DNA of 64,000 nucleotides from Moritella sp. (GCF_013215705.1 NZ_JABSQR010000011.1:102674-166673), one strand, 5' to 3'; positions 9,587-20,800 are shown, numbered from the stretch's first letter. The notes: generated by a model from the sequence alone, not told the origin. Translations and numbers: made by a program.

Positions 9587-11737
9587 ATGTCGCATCAGGT
9601 CTTCAATAATCCGCCACCACTGTTTAGTAAACTACTTATCGCTAATCGCGGCGAAATAGCCTGCCGCATAATAGCAACCGCGCAGCGACTTGGTATTACG
9701 TGTGTCGCGGTTTATTCTGCTGCGGACACCAACGCCCGTCATGTAGAGATGGCAGATGAGGCGTTTTATTTAGGACCGGCACCCGCGCCAGAATCTTACC
9801 TTAATAGCCAACGAATACTCACCATTGCCCAACAAGCTAATGTACAAGCCATTCATCCCGGTTATGGGTTTCTATCCGAAAACGCATCATTTGCCCTAGC
9901 CTGTGCCCAACAAGGGTTAATCTTCATCGGCCCAAGTGCTAGCGCTATCACCACAATGGGCAGTAAAAGTGCGGCAAAAACGATGATGGCGACCGCAGAT
10001 GTGCCCCTTGTTCCCGGTTATCATGGTCACGCCCAAGATGCACAAACACTAAAGTATCACTCACAACAAATTGGCTATCCACAACTACTCAAAGCTGTCT
10101 ATGGCGGCGGTGGTAAAGGTATGCGAGTGATCTATCACGCCGATGAATTTTGCCAAGCACTCGCCGCAACCAAGCGTGAAGCCATGGCTAGCTTTGGCAA
10201 TGACGACATGCTTATTGAACGTTACTTAATCAAGACTCGTCACGTCGAAATTCAAATATTTAGCGACAACTATGGCAACTGTATTTACTTATCTCAGCGG
10301 GATTGTTCCATTCAACGCCGCCATCAAAAAATACTGGAAGAAGCCCCAGCGCCGGCATTACCTCAGGCAACACAAATTGCCATGGGTGAAGCCGCAGTCG
10401 CGGCAGCCAAAACCATCAATTATCAAGGCGCTGGGACGGTGGAGTTTTTGTATGATGAACAAGGTCAGTTCTATTTCATGGAGATGAATACACGTTTACA
10501 AGTTGAACACCCCGTTACCGAGATGATAACAGGATTAGACTTAGTCGAATGGCAACTGCATATTGCCAACGGCACGCCATTACCACTGACTCAAACGCAA
10601 GTTAAAATCAACGGCCATGCTATTGAAGTACGCATTTATGCCGAGGACCCAGATAATGATTTTATGCCTGCCAGTGGTAATATTGCGTACTTAAGTCAAC
10701 CACCAGCATCTCGACATGTCCGTATTGATACAGGCGTGGTTCAAGGGGATGAAATTAGCCCCTATTACGACCCTATGATTGCTAAGTTAATTGTCTGGGA
10801 TCATACCCGCGACCTGGCCATTATTCGTCTACAAAGCGCATTATCGGACTATAAGATAGCCGGCATTAAAACTAACATTGGTTTTTTAACGCAACTGTTA
10901 CAAGTGCCCGCATTACAACGGGCAAACTTGAACACTGACTTTTTACTGACTCACGCGGCAGAATTAGCACCAACACACGTCAACCTTGACTACGAGTTAC
11001 TTTTAGCTGGACTGGCATTACAGCTGCAAAATGAGCAGTCTCGACAGCTTAACGTCGCCAATAATACCGAAAATCATGATCCATACTCTCCTTGGTCGCA
11101 AGCAACAGGCTGGCGTTTAAATCAGCCTTCAACCAACACCGTAAAATTTGCGACTACGAATAATGACCATCACGACCGCCAGCACTACACGCTCACGTTG
11201 ACCACACTTATCCAAGGTTACCAAGTACAAATTGATGGCCAGCATCCACATAAACAAAAACAGCACTTACAGCAAGCAGCTCTCAGCACAGGTTATCTCA
11301 TCAGTGGTGAACTGAATGGTGATGAACTCACGGCATTTATCGATGATCATAGAGTCAAGGCCACCGTCGTTATATCGCCATTACACATCACGGTATTTTA
11401 TGCAGGTAACAGTACGGTATTATTTCGCCAATCCATCATCCAATCAGCAGTGCAAAACCAGGCCTTACCATCGAATATGGATAATGAATTCGAAACAAAA
11501 ATAACCGCACCAATGAATGGCGTAATCGTCAGCGTGCTTTGCCAAGTAGACCAAGTTGTCGACACTGGCGAACCGTTAGTCGTGATGGAAGCAATGAAGA
11601 TGGAGTGCAATATAAATGCGCCTGTCGCGGGCACAATTACCACCGTGTTTTATCAAGCAGGTGACATGGTCGAAGATGGTGCTGAATTAATACAGTTAAC
11701 CCCTGCCCTGATTCTTGATAACAAGGAACAAGCCTAA
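9587..11737 (+). CDS. liuD: Methylcrotonyl-CoA carboxylase, biotin-containing (alpha) subunit
   Basis: 716 residues. Domains in order are the biotin-carboxylase N-domain ([14 protein letters not shown] near residue 16), ATP-grasp with [14 protein letters not shown] (about 168-181) and [14 protein letters not shown] (about 302-315), the biotin-carboxylase C-domain, a linker domain, and a C-terminal biotinyl domain with EAMKME, whose biotinylated Lys is residue 671. It carboxylates biotin with bicarbonate and ATP for LiuB. The middle region (about 470-640) is variable, and the protein is somewhat longer than the usual 660-670. The stop overlaps the liuE start by one base (TAATG). Confidence 0.92.
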   Translation: MSHQVFNNPPPLFSKLLIANRGEIACRIIATAQRLGITCVAVYSAADTNARHVEMADEAFYLGPAPAPESYLNSQRILTIAQQANVQAIHPGYGFLSENASFALACAQQGLIFIGPSASAITTMGSKSAAKTMMATADVPLVPGYHGHAQDAQTLKYHSQQIGYPQLLKAVYGGGGKGMRVIYHADEFCQALAATKREAMASFGNDDMLIERYLIKTRHVEIQIFSDNYGNCIYLSQRDCSIQRRHQKILEEAPAPALPQATQIAMGEAAVAAAKTINYQGAGTVEFLYDEQGQFYFMEMNTRLQVEHPVTEMITGLDLVEWQLHIANGTPLPLTQTQVKINGHAIEVRIYAEDPDNDFMPASGNIAYLSQPPASRHVRIDTGVVQGDEISPYYDPMIAKLIVWDHTRDLAIIRLQSALSDYKIAGIKTNIGFLTQLLQVPALQRANLNTDFLLTHAAELAPTHVNLDYELLLAGLALQLQNEQSRQLNVANNTENHDPYSPWSQATGWRLNQPSTNTVKFATTNNDHHDRQHYTLTLTTLIQGYQVQIDGQHPHKQKQHLQQAALSTGYLISGELNGDELTAFIDDHRVKATVVISPLHITVFYAGNSTVLFRQSIIQSAVQNQALPSNMDNEFETKITAPMNGVIVSVLCQVDQVVDTGEPLVVMEAMKMECNINAPVAGTITTVFYQAGDMVEDGAELIQLTPALILDNKEQA

Positions 11738-12705
11738 TGGCGTCTCTACTCTCTGACAAAGTAAACCAGGTATCAGCCAAACTGAACCAATTACCCGAAA
11801 AGGTTAAAATTGTCGAAGTCGGTCCCCGCGACGGCCTGCAAAATGAAGTAGAAATAAGCCTAAGTGATAAAATATCCTTGGTAAATATACTGAGTAATAC
11901 TGGATTAACCCTCATCGAATCCGGCAGTTTTGTCTCGCCTAAATGGGTACCACAGATGGCAAATAGCGGTGAGTTATTTAACCGCATCAAACGCACGACG
12001 GGCGTCACCTACTCGGCATTGACACCCAATTTAATTGGTTTAAATGCCGCCATTGCTGCAAATGTCGATGAAGTGGCGATATTTGGTTCTGCATCCGAAA
12101 GTTTTAGTCGTAAAAATATTAACTGCTCCATTACTGACTCGCTACGTCAATTTGAACCTGTGGTCAAACAAGCTCTCGCGGCAGGACTACCCGTACGTGG
12201 TTATGTCTCTTGTACGCTTGGCTGCCCGTACGAAGGTTATATCAGTATTAACAAAGTCGCCAAAGTCGCTCAGCAATTACACGCTATGGGCTGCTATCAA
12301 ATAAGCCTCGGCGATACCGTCGGAGTAGGCACGCCGGAAGCGGCCAAAGCCATGATTAACGCTGTCTGTCAGCATGTACCTATCAACCATTTAGCCGTGC
12401 ATTTTCATGATACTTATGGCCAAGCACTGGCGAATATCTATGCCGCATTACAATTGGGTATTAGCGTTATCGACTGTGCAGTGGCTGGTTTGGGTGGTTG
12501 TCCTTATGCTCAAGGTGCGTCAGGTAATGTGGCTACTGAAGACGTAGTGTATATGCTAAATGGCTTAGGTATCGAATCCGGCGTTAATTTAAATGAATTA
12601 ATTGCCGCGGGTAATTTCATTTGCCAACGTTTAAAGCGTCCCAATGGCTCTAAGGTTGCGTTAGCCTACCCAGCCGCACAAGCGCGGTTTCAATCATTAA
12701 TATGA
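11737..12705 (+). CDS. liuE: Hydroxymethylglutaryl-CoA lyase
   Basis: TIM-barrel lyase of 322 residues that splits HMG-CoA into acetoacetate and acetyl-CoA. The start motif [11 protein letters not shown] (about 27-37), the metal-binding [12 protein letters not shown] (about 221-232) and the family signature [19 protein letters not shown] with the catalytic Cys (about 257-275) are all intact. The start codon overlaps the liuD stop and the stop is 7 nt from the acetoacetyl-CoA synthetase ATG, so the genes are probably translationally coupled. Confidence 0.93.
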   Translation: MASLLSDKVNQVSAKLNQLPEKVKIVEVGPRDGLQNEVEISLSDKISLVNILSNTGLTLIESGSFVSPKWVPQMANSGELFNRIKRTTGVTYSALTPNLIGLNAAIAANVDEVAIFGSASESFSRKNINCSITDSLRQFEPVVKQALAAGLPVRGYVSCTLGCPYEGYISINKVAKVAQQLHAMGCYQISLGDTVGVGTPEAAKAMINAVCQHVPINHLAVHFHDTYGQALANIYAALQLGISVIDCAVAGLGGCPYAQGASGNVATEDVVYMLNGLGIESGVNLNELIAAGNFICQRLKRPNGSKVALAYPAAQARFQSLI

Positions 12706-12712
12706 GGTGGTA

Positions 12713-14848
12713 ATGGCAGCACAATCAACAGATCCAATTTGGACACCAAGCCAAGCGCGCATTGATGGCAGTAACATGGCGCGTTATCTACAGTTTCTAC
12801 GCGATGAATACAGCCTTAAATTTTCCCATTATCAACAATTACACCTATGGAGTATCAATAACACGGCTATTTTTTGGGGCTCGTTAGTGCGTTTTTTCAA
12901 ACTCAAAGGCAGCTTCAATCTTAATCGTATTTTTGTCGAAAAGGACTGTTTTTATCATTGCCAATGGTTTCCAGATTCGACATTAAACTTTGCCGAAAAT
13001 CTGCTATATCCCGACAACATTTCAGCTAATGAAAACAATATCTCGACTGATAACAACAATAATGCCAATCCAGACAAGCTTGCCATCATCAGCTGTGGCG
13101 AAGATGGTCGGCGAGCGCAGCTTAGCTATCGACAACTACGTGAGGAAGTCACCCGTATTGCTGCGGCTATGCGTGAGTTAGGTATTGTAAAAGGCGATCG
13201 TGTTGCGGGGTTATTACCCAATTGCAGCGAGGCAATTGTGGCCATGCTAGCGACAACCAGCATTGGCGCAATCTGGTCATCCTGCTCGCCCGACTTTGGT
13301 CATCAAGGCGTGCTCGACAGGTTTATTCAGATCCAGCCTAAATTATTATTCGCCTGTAACGGTTACCACTACGCCGGTAAGCAAATTGATATTAACGAAA
13401 AAATGCATTCGATTGCGAATGCCCTGCCAGACTTATCAAAGCTCGTCATCATTCCCTATTTAAAATTAGATACACAAGTACCAACGAACACGACACCCTC
13501 TTCATTAAACAAAACCACTGCCTGTCACTGGCAGCATTTTTGTGCGGCGATCCCACGCTCTTTAATCTTCGAGCCTGTGGCCTTTTCTGATCCGCTGTAT
13601 ATTCTTTATTCCTCAGGCACAACAGGCATGCCTAAATGTATTGTGCACAGTGTTGGCGGGACTTTATTACAACATGTAAAAGAATTGGCATTACATACCG
13701 ATGTGCAAGTTGATGATCGTATTTTTTATTACACGACTTGCGGCTGGATGATGTGGAATTGGTTAATAAGCAGTTTATCTCAGGGCGCTACCTTAGTGCT
13801 ATTCGACGGTTCGCCTTTCCATCCTCATCAACAAATACTGTTTGAACTGGCTGACACAGAAAACGTGTCTATTTTTGGCGCCAGTGCCAAGTATTATTCA
13901 ACCTGTGATAAAGCTCAATTACGCCCTGCACAGTCCTATGAATTCAGTAATTTAAAAACCATATTATCCACTGGTTCTACCTTATCCCATGAAAGCTATG
14001 ATTATATTTATCAATATATTAAACAAGATATTTGTCTATCTAGCATCTCTGGCGGTACCGACATTATTTCCTGTTTCATGCTCGGCATGCCAACCTTACC
14101 TGTGTACCGTGGTGAACTGCAATGCATAGGTTTAGGTATGGACGTTGCGTTTATTCAAAACCAGGATGTTACAGCAACAAACATAACAAACACGCAATCG
14201 CTAACACCACTTATCCATGGCAAAGGCGACCTTGTATGCCGACAACCCTTTCCCTCTATGCCAACTGGATTTTGGCAAGACCCGGAAGATCGAAAATACC
14301 ACAATGCGTACTTTACGCGCTTCCACAATATCTGGGCGCACGGTGATTATGGAGAACTGACTTACCATTATATTAATACACCAGATATCGCGATTAATAA
14401 CATAACAAACATCTGTATCAATCAAGTAGGTGTGATTATCCACGGCCGTTCTGATGCGGTATTAAACCCCGGCGGAGTACGCATTGGCACTGCCGAAATA
14501 TACCGACAAGTCGAGAAACTAGCCGCTATTCAAGAATCCATCGCCATTGGTCAAAAATGGCATGATGATGTACGAGTGATCTTGTTTGTCCGTTTATCAG
14601 AGGGTGTTGAGTTAGATCCCCCCTTAATCAGCCAAATAAAACAGGTCATTCGCACCAATACCACACCCAGGCACGTACCTGCTAAAATCATCGCCGTGAC
14701 AGATATTCCCAAAACCATCAGCGGTAAGATTGTCGAATTAGCCGTGCGTAACGTGGTGCATGATATTCCTGTCACCAATCAAGATTCGCTAGCCAATCCT
14801 GAAGCATTAACCTTGTTTGCTGACTTAGCTGAACTACGATGTGAGTAA
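12713..14848 (+). CDS. aacS: Acetoacetyl-CoA synthetase
   Basis: Adenylate-forming ligase of 711 residues that activates the acetoacetate made by LiuE with ATP and CoA. AMP-binding core motifs are present: LYSSGTTGMPKCIVH (about 300), the A5-type motif after SGGTDIIS, and the catalytic-Lys segment PKTISGKIVELAVRN near the C-terminus. The N-terminal WTPSQARIDGSNM is typical of AacS. The ATG at 12713 is preferred to the in-frame GTG at 12707 because GAGG lies at proper spacing before it. It is slightly longer than usual (about 650), with low-complexity Asn-rich insertions such as NNISTDNNNNANP. Last gene of the operon. Confidence 0.88.
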   Translation: MAAQSTDPIWTPSQARIDGSNMARYLQFLRDEYSLKFSHYQQLHLWSINNTAIFWGSLVRFFKLKGSFNLNRIFVEKDCFYHCQWFPDSTLNFAENLLYPDNISANENNISTDNNNNANPDKLAIISCGEDGRRAQLSYRQLREEVTRIAAAMRELGIVKGDRVAGLLPNCSEAIVAMLATTSIGAIWSSCSPDFGHQGVLDRFIQIQPKLLFACNGYHYAGKQIDINEKMHSIANALPDLSKLVIIPYLKLDTQVPTNTTPSSLNKTTACHWQHFCAAIPRSLIFEPVAFSDPLYILYSSGTTGMPKCIVHSVGGTLLQHVKELALHTDVQVDDRIFYYTTCGWMMWNWLISSLSQGATLVLFDGSPFHPHQQILFELADTENVSIFGASAKYYSTCDKAQLRPAQSYEFSNLKTILSTGSTLSHESYDYIYQYIKQDICLSSISGGTDIISCFMLGMPTLPVYRGELQCIGLGMDVAFIQNQDVTATNITNTQSLTPLIHGKGDLVCRQPFPSMPTGFWQDPEDRKYHNAYFTRFHNIWAHGDYGELTYHYINTPDIAINNITNICINQVGVIIHGRSDAVLNPGGVRIGTAEIYRQVEKLAAIQESIAIGQKWHDDVRVILFVRLSEGVELDPPLISQIKQVIRTNTTPRHVPAKIIAVTDIPKTISGKIVELAVRNVVHDIPVTNQDSLANPEALTLFADLAELRCE

Positions 14849-14875
14849 TTACAGTCCAACACCGCTATAACTGAA

Positions 14876-15163
14876 TTGGGTGCATATACCCATGGCCATT
14901 CAAAATGCTAATTCAGAGGCCAGCTTGAACACCAGAATAAGGCGCAATATGCAGAGAATGGTTATTCCCTTTTCAAATATTGCAACGCAGTGCTGGTTTT
15001 CAAGCTGGTCTCCCGCAGGGCAAGGCGAGAGGTAACCATCTTCGGTGTTATGAAGTCTTGATTTAGAATAACTAGATCATCAACTTCATGCCTTGAATCT
15101 GGTCACCTCTCGACTTGCTGATTTCTACATTTTTAATGGTCATGGGTATATACATGCACCCAA
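14876..15163. mobile_element. MITE-like element with about 30-bp terminal inverted repeats
   Basis: The left end TTGGGTGCATATACCCATGG and the right end, read in reverse as TTGGGTGCATGTATATACCC, form terminal inverted repeats that continue through CATGGCCATT/CATGACCATT. Between them are further nested pairs: CCAGCTTGAACACCAG with CTGGTTTTCAAGCTGG, and GCGAGAGGTAACCA with TGGTCACCTCTCG. At 288 bp with no coding capacity, it has the form of a miniature inverted-repeat transposable element or a multi-hairpin intergenic repeat. It fills the gap between aacS and the catalase gene (convergent ends), where it could also act as a transcription barrier. No second copy was seen in this window. Confidence 0.6.
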
Positions 15164-15194
15164 CGTTTATTTTCACTCTCGTTATTGCTACCAG

Positions 15195-16646
15195 CTAGTT
15201 TTGATATTTACTCACATCAATCCCCAGCAATTTGGCAATGCCATGGCCATAATCAGGGTCTGCTTTGAAACAATGTCTTAAATGCCTGATTTGAATTTCT
15301 TCTGGTACGCCACCTAAGTTACGCGCGGTATTATCGAACAAAATAGCTTGTTTCTCTGGCGTCATCAATCGGAACAGATCACCGGGTTGACTAAAGTAAT
15401 CATCATCTTCGCGGTGATCCCAATGTGCTGCTGCGCCATCTAAACTTAACGGTGGCTCAGAAAAATCAGGTTGTTCCGCCCATTCACCTTGATCATTTGG
15501 CTCATAACCCAGCGTACCGCCATAGTTACCATCAACACGCATAGCCCCATCTCGGTGATAACTGTGTACTGGACATCGTGGCGCATTAACCGGAATACTG
15601 TGATGATTAACCCCTAAACGATAACGTTGTGCATCGCCATATGAAAATAAACGCCCTTGCAACATTTTATCCGGTGAGAAACTAATACCCGGCACCACAC
15701 TCGCAGGGTTAAAAGCAGACTGTTCTACTTCAGCAAAGAAGTTTTCTGGGTTACGATTTAGTTCTAATTCACCGACTTCAATCAGTGGATAATCGCTATG
15801 CGGCCAAATTTTAGTCAGGTCGAACGGGTTATAAGGTACTTTCGATGCATCGTCTTCTGGCATGATTTGCACTTGCAGCGTCCACTTAGGGAAATCGCGG
15901 TTATCAATGCTTTCTAACAAATCACGGTGATGACTTTCTCGGTCTTTACCTATCAATGCTTCTGCTTCAGCATCGGATAAGTTCTTAATACCCTGCTGAG
16001 ATTTAAAGTGGAACTTCACCCAGAAACGTTCGTTATCACTGTTGATAAAGCTATAGGTGTGACTACCAAATCCGTGCATATGTCGATACGTTGCCGGAAT
16101 ACCACGGTCGCTCATTACGATGGTGATTTGATGCAACGCTTCAGGTAATGATGTCCAGAAATCCCAGTTGTTTTTTGCACTGCGCATATTCGTTCTAGGG
16201 TCGCGTTTTACCGCATGATTCAGATCGGGAAATTTCAGCGGATCGCGTAAGAAGAATACCGGGGTATTATTACCCACTAAGTCCCAGTTGCCTTCTTCGG
16301 TGTAGAACTTCATGGCAAAACCACGGATATCACGCTCTGCATCGGCGGCGCCACGCTCACCTGCTACTGTGGTAAAACGCGTGAATAGTTCGGTTTTTTT
16401 ACCGATGGCAGAGAATATCTTCGCTTTAGTAAATCGAGTAATATCATGAGTCACGGTAAAGGTGCCATAAGCGCCAGAGCCTTTGGCGTGCATCCGGCGT
16501 TCAGGGATCACCTCTCGATCAAAGTGGGCGAGTTTTTCCAGAAACCACACATCTTGTAGCAGCTGAGGCCCTCTTTTACCCGCGGTCTGAACATTTTGAT
16601 TGTGTGCAACAGGGCAACCTGCTGCTGTCGTTAGTTTTTTACTCAT
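15195..16646 (-). CDS. katA: Catalase (small-subunit, haem-type)
   Basis: Monofunctional haem catalase of 483 residues, normal for the small-subunit clade. The distal catalytic His lies in [14 protein letters not shown] (about residue 53), the catalytic Asn in [11 protein letters not shown] (about 126), and the proximal haem ligand Tyr in [14 protein letters not shown] (about 335-348). It dismutates hydrogen peroxide in the cytoplasm. A GAAGGAAT ribosome site precedes the ATG. It is transcribed alone, divergently from glgC; any OxyR site in the 379-nt shared region was not recognisable. The symbol is generic because gene naming within this clade varies. Confidence 0.92.
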   Translation of the reverse strand: MSKKLTTAAGCPVAHNQNVQTAGKRGPQLLQDVWFLEKLAHFDREVIPERRMHAKGSGAYGTFTVTHDITRFTKAKIFSAIGKKTELFTRFTTVAGERGAADAERDIRGFAMKFYTEEGNWDLVGNNTPVFFLRDPLKFPDLNHAVKRDPRTNMRSAKNNWDFWTSLPEALHQITIVMSDRGIPATYRHMHGFGSHTYSFINSDNERFWVKFHFKSQQGIKNLSDAEAEALIGKDRESHHRDLLESIDNRDFPKWTLQVQIMPEDDASKVPYNPFDLTKIWPHSDYPLIEVGELELNRNPENFFAEVEQSAFNPASVVPGISFSPDKMLQGRLFSYGDAQRYRLGVNHHSIPVNAPRCPVHSYHRDGAMRVDGNYGGTLGYEPNDQGEWAEQPDFSEPPLSLDGAAAHWDHREDDDYFSQPGDLFRLMTPEKQAILFDNTARNLGGVPEEIQIRHLRHCFKADPDYGHGIAKLLGIDVSKYQN

Positions 16647-17025
16647 CGCAAATTCCTTCTCTAAGGTTATTTATTATTTTAGAAATGAACTTCTATACTT
16701 TTATTACATCTATTACTTCAGTGTGTAAACTTAGTAGTAAAACAATAAGTCCAGATTACCGCGGTCTGAATACAAATGAAAAAGGGTTTAACCGAAATGT
16801 TTAATAGCCTTTAACTATCAACATGAGCTATCAAGATAAACAAACATCTGTATCAATTTGGTGCAACTTAAATTAACAGTGCATTAATCTGGTGACATAT
16901 TAGTCTACCCCTTTATAAATAATTTCATATATCAAACATTTAACTTTTGGCTCGATTTTTGATATAAAAACTACATACCTACCTCGTAACTATTTGAATA
17001 AAAACAATTAGGGAATGATTGACAT
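16647..17025. other. Divergent intergenic region between catalase and glgC
   Basis: 379 nt, AT-rich, presumably carrying both divergent promoters. I see no coding sequence and no clear operator or structured RNA in it. Confidence 0.5.
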
Positions 17026-18243
17026 ATGCAAGATACATTAACGGTAATCCTCGCAGGTGGCATGGGAGCACGCCTTGCCCCACTCACTGATAACAGAGCA
17101 AAACCTGCGGTGCCTTTCGGTGGAAAATATCGAATCATCGACTTTACCTTAACCAATTGCCTTCACTCCGGTCTAAGACGTATTCTGGTGCTTACCCAAT
17201 ATAAATCGCATTCATTGCAAAAACATCTACGCGATGGTTGGTCTATCTTCAACCCTGAACTCGGTGAATACATTACCGTTGTCCCACCACAAATGCGTAA
17301 AGGAGATAAATGGTATAGTGGTACTGCAGATGCTATTTATCAAAACCTGTGGCTGTTATCACGTAGCGATGCTAAATATGTCGTGGTACTCTCAGGCGAT
17401 CATATCTATCGAATGGATTATGCGCCCATGCTACAACGTCATAAGGAAACAGGCGCAGACTTAAGCATAGCTTGTATGGAAGTACCTGTTGCAGAAGCGC
17501 CAAATTTCGGGGTGATGGCAATCGACGAAAACCAACGCATTGTCGAATTTACTGAAAAACCGACACAGCCATCGCCGTTATCCAATGATCCAGAAAAGAG
17601 TTTAGCGTCAATGGGGATCTATATTTTTACTACGGATGCCCTAATCGATGCGTTAGAACAAGACGCTGACAACCCCGGTTCTAACCATGATTTCGGTCAA
17701 GATATTATTCCAAAACTGATTGATAAAGAGAAAGTCTACGCACATCAATTTGGCGGTTCGACAGGACGGGTGTCGGAGGATGATTACTGGCGTGATGTGG
17801 GTACTATCGACTCGTTATATCAAGCCAATATGGATTTGCTACAACCCGTTTCACCCATCGATTTATATCAACGCGACTGGGGAATTAGAACCTACGAACC
17901 ACAACTGCCACCAGCAAGAACAACGTCATCAGATACCGGTAATGAAGGGATATTTATCAATTCGCTTATTTCTAACGGTGTACTTATTGCAGGTGGTTCT
18001 GTGCAGAACTCGGTTTTATCATCGAATGTAAAAATCAACGACGGCGCAACTGTTTCGGCCAGTATCCTGTTTGATGATGTTGAAGTCGGTGAATACAGCC
18101 AGCTACTGAATTGCATTATTGATAAACATGTAAAAATCCCACCAAGAACAAAAATAGGGGTGAACAGAGCAGAAGACGCTGCGCGATTCACCATTTCAGA
18201 TCGCGGTATTGTTGTCGTACCTGAATCTTATAAATTCGAGTGA
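17026..18243 (+). CDS. glgC: Glucose-1-phosphate adenylyltransferase
   Basis: ADP-glucose pyrophosphorylase of 405 residues, the committing step of glycogen synthesis. Visible are the nucleotidyl-transfer motif ILAGGMGARLAPLTDNRAKP (residues 8-27), the KPAVPFGGKYRIIDF segment, VVLSGDHIYRMDY with the metal-binding Asp, and the substrate-binding EFTEKP. A C-terminal left-handed beta-helix region (about 300-390) follows. No other glg gene is adjacent, so here it stands alone rather than in a glgBXCAP cluster. The ATG at 17026 is preceded by AGGGA at a rather long distance. Confidence 0.93.
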   Translation: MQDTLTVILAGGMGARLAPLTDNRAKPAVPFGGKYRIIDFTLTNCLHSGLRRILVLTQYKSHSLQKHLRDGWSIFNPELGEYITVVPPQMRKGDKWYSGTADAIYQNLWLLSRSDAKYVVVLSGDHIYRMDYAPMLQRHKETGADLSIACMEVPVAEAPNFGVMAIDENQRIVEFTEKPTQPSPLSNDPEKSLASMGIYIFTTDALIDALEQDADNPGSNHDFGQDIIPKLIDKEKVYAHQFGGSTGRVSEDDYWRDVGTIDSLYQANMDLLQPVSPIDLYQRDWGIRTYEPQLPPARTTSSDTGNEGIFINSLISNGVLIAGGSVQNSVLSSNVKINDGATVSASILFDDVEVGEYSQLLNCIIDKHVKIPPRTKIGVNRAEDAARFTISDRGIVVVPESYKFE

Positions 18244-18324
18244 GCGCATTACATAAGTAACAAGTGTTATTCCAGCTGACCACAGCACTTGTTCATATGT
18301 AACCACCATTATTGTTCATCAAAA

Positions 18325-18361
18325 TCTTAGCTATCGTTTATAAAAATGATAGCTAATTTTT
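18325..18361 (+). terminator. Terminator between glgC and etfA
   Basis: An 8-bp stem (TAGCTATC / GATAGCTA) with a 12-nt loop is followed by ATTTTT, giving an intrinsic terminator for glgC. Its right arm covers the etfA stop codon (minus strand), so the hairpin may serve both genes. Confidence 0.65.
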
Positions 18362-19372
18362 CACCTTCAAGACAGCAGTTAACTCTGGTAGCACATCAAA
18401 TAAGTCTGCCACTAAACCATAGTCTGCGACATCAAAAATGGGCGCATCGGCATCATTATTAATGGCAACAATCACCTTGCTGCCAGTGATACCCGCTATG
18501 TGTTGGATCGCACCAGATATACCTACGGCAATATACAGATCGGGGGCAATTATTTTACCTGTTTGCCCTATTTGTAAATCATTCGCCACAAACCCGGCAT
18601 CAACCGCCGCACGACTCGCGCCTACTGCCGCATTAAGCTGATCGGCGAGAGTGTAAAGCAGCTCAAAGTTATCGGCGTTTTGCATCCCTCGTCCACCCGA
18701 AATAACAACCTTAGCCGTGGTTAATTCTGGCCGAGTTGATTGCGTTAATTCCGCTTTAATAAATTCAGATTTGCCACTGTCCGCTTGCGCAGCTAACTCA
18801 ACAACAGGCACTTGACTCTCTAATGCTAATGGCTCTGTTGTTAACGACTCTTTATTTAACGAATCGGCAGTTAATGACGCTGCTGTAAACGCACTAGTAC
18901 GCACAGTTAAAACCTTGATTGCATCGCTCGATTGCACCGTCGCAATGGCTTTACCCGCATAGATAGGTCGTTTAAAGGTATCTGCAGATTCAACACTGAT
19001 GATATCTGAGATCTGCGCCACATCTAACAAGGCCGCCACTCTGGGCTGATAGTCTTTACCTGTAGTGCCTGCAGACGTCAGTATATGGCTATATTGATAC
19101 TGTGCTTGGTCTTGCACTAACGACACAATTAACGGGGCAATATTCTCAGCTAAGGGATATTGATGAATATGATGATCGGCTACCAATATTTTACTCAAAC
19201 CTGTTATGCCCTGTGCTATAGCAACAACAGGCTGACATTCATGGCCAATAATAAGCAAGTGCAACTCCCCATCGCGAGTATGCGCCGCGATCGTGGATGC
19301 CGCAGTCAATACACTTAACGTCGCAGGTTGAATGGAATGGTTATCATGCTCTGCTACTATCAGTATCGCCAT
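18353..19372 (-). CDS. etfA: Electron transfer flavoprotein, alpha subunit
   Basis: FAD-binding subunit of ETF, 339 residues. The C-terminal FAD domain carries the family motif [18 protein letters not shown] (about 218-235), then [41 protein letters not shown] shared by all EtfA. Between the two domains there is an unusual Ser/Thr/Leu-rich stretch (about 163-210) that makes the protein about 25 residues longer than typical. It accepts electrons from acyl-CoA dehydrogenases such as LiuA and passes them to ETF-QO. The start codon directly follows the etfB stop. Confidence 0.92.
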   Translation of the reverse strand: MAILIVAEHDNHSIQPATLSVLTAASTIAAHTRDGELHLLIIGHECQPVVAIAQGITGLSKILVADHHIHQYPLAENIAPLIVSLVQDQAQYQYSHILTSAGTTGKDYQPRVAALLDVAQISDIISVESADTFKRPIYAGKAIATVQSSDAIKVLTVRTSAFTAASLTADSLNKESLTTEPLALESQVPVVELAAQADSGKSEFIKAELTQSTRPELTTAKVVISGGRGMQNADNFELLYTLADQLNAAVGASRAAVDAGFVANDLQIGQTGKIIAPDLYIAVGISGAIQHIAGITGSKVIVAINNDADAPIFDVADYGLVADLFDVLPELTAVLKVKN

Positions 19373-20125
19373 TTAGGTCACCTTCGCTTGCAGCTGTAAT
19401 TTTTCTACTAGGTCTGCGACATCAGCCACTTTAACCCCAGCTTGCCGTACTGGTGGCGATTCAACTTTAAGCGTAGTCAGTCGCGGGGATAAGTTCACTC
19501 CGAGCTTTACAGGCGCAGTCATGGTGATGACTTTACGTTTGGCTTTCATAATATTAGGCAGTGAGGTATATCGAGGAGTGTTTAAACGTAAATCGACAGT
19601 AATAACAGCGGGTAAGTTTAAGACTAGCGTGACTAAACCACCGTCTACTTCGCGGGTTACTTGGACTTTATTCGGGACGGTAAAGACGATATCAGAAGCA
19701 AATGAGCCTTGTGGCATACCAGTGAGTGCCGCTAGCATTTGCCCGGTTTGATTATTGTCGGTATCAATCGCTTGTTTCCCCAGTAGCACGAGATCGGGTA
19801 GTTGTTGTTGCACGACTTTATGCAGTAATTTAGCGACATCAAGGGATTGAACTTCTTCATCGGTTCTAATCAGAATGGCGCGATCTGCACCTAATGCAAG
19901 CCCTGCCCGTAATTGCACTTCCGCCGCTTTGGGACCAATGCAAACCAAGACAACTTCGTCGGCCAAGCCCTGCTCTTTAAAACGTACGGCTTGTTCAATC
20001 GCGATCTCACAAAATGGATTAATCACCATTTTTACATTCGCGGTTTCAATGCCCGTTTCATCCGTTTTAACCCTGACGTTGACCTTATGATCGACAACCC
20101 GCTTCACCGCGACCAATATCTTCAT
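19373..20125 (-). CDS. etfB: Electron transfer flavoprotein, beta subunit
   Basis: 250-residue AMP-binding partner of EtfA. Family features are the N-terminal MKILVAVKRVVDHKVNVRV, the NPFCEIAIEQAVRFKE segment, LLGKQAIDTDNNQTGQMLAALTG and the recognition-loop region LNLPAVITVDLRLNTPRYTSLPNIMKAKRK, which docks on dehydrogenases. It lies upstream of etfA with no gap (TAA then ATG), so the two are made as a pair. The flanking liu operon supplies at least one electron donor. Confidence 0.93.
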   Translation of the reverse strand: MKILVAVKRVVDHKVNVRVKTDETGIETANVKMVINPFCEIAIEQAVRFKEQGLADEVVLVCIGPKAAEVQLRAGLALGADRAILIRTDEEVQSLDVAKLLHKVVQQQLPDLVLLGKQAIDTDNNQTGQMLAALTGMPQGSFASDIVFTVPNKVQVTREVDGGLVTLVLNLPAVITVDLRLNTPRYTSLPNIMKAKRKVITMTAPVKLGVNLSPRLTTLKVESPPVRQAGVKVADVADLVEKLQLQAKVT

Positions 20126-20362
20126 AACTTCCCCACCACCTGCTTATGTTTATTGCATCAGCCTGTTTGTGTTTAATTAATCAAACAGTTATGCATTAAT
20201 AATAGTGGTGTTATGGGGTATGGCAACTTACTTGCTCACTGCTTAAACATCAATAAACCACAGCGAGGGTTTAAATCATCGGTTATAATCTGTAAAGTAC
20301 GCTGCATATTATAACGAGTGACTTTGCTCCCTGTGAGCAGCTAGAAATAAGAGTATTAAACT

Positions 20363-20611
20363 ATGAATAACGAACTTGATATCATTGATAATTTAGCCGA
20401 ACTAAAACGCTTTTTATTAAGCGTTGAACTTGGTGGTTTAGGCCTGCAAGGTGTTGCTGGCATAGGCATGGCAACAAATAACAAAGATGGTCGCCACTTT
20501 ATCGCCGTATTTGATGATAACCAAAAACTACTGTTATCGCGTTATGTGACTGACGACGTTTATGAAAACGGTAAAGACATGGTACGTAACGGTGTGCAAA
20601 AGAAACACTAA
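20363..20611 (+). CDS. Small conserved-looking protein of unknown function
   Basis: 82 residues, acidic N-terminus, no membrane segment or cysteine. The visible pattern is a helical start (NNELDIIDNLAELKRFLLS), a Gly-rich turn (ELGGLGLQGVAGIGMAT) and a beta-rich end (HFIAVFDDNQKLLLSRYV). A TATAAT box at 20284, about 75 nt upstream, is a plausible -10. I do not recognise a family. Regular codon use and good termination suggest a real gene rather than a chance frame. Confidence 0.6.
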   Translation: MNNELDIIDNLAELKRFLLSVELGGLGLQGVAGIGMATNNKDGRHFIAVFDDNQKLLLSRYVTDDVYENGKDMVRNGVQKKH

Positions 20612-20661
20612 GATCTTGCCATTCAAAGCATAGCTATTTATTACCGCACGATCGTAACGGG

Positions 20662-20800
20662 GGCTGAACGAATAGTTTAGACCCTGCTATTATTTCTCTC
20701 ATGCATGTATAAAGCCGATGAGCTCACTACCGTACACAATACCAACCACCTTACCTAGCATTTCGCGGTATCAGTGAATGACTCCTTCGATCGTTCAGCC
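20662..20800. repeat. Distant 10-bp inverted repeat in intergenic region
   Basis: GGCTGAACGA at 20662-20671 and its exact complement TCGTTCAGCC at 20791-20800 bracket about 120 nt that encode nothing visible. It may be the ends of a decayed repeat element or chance. The two neighbouring genes converge here. Confidence 0.25.
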
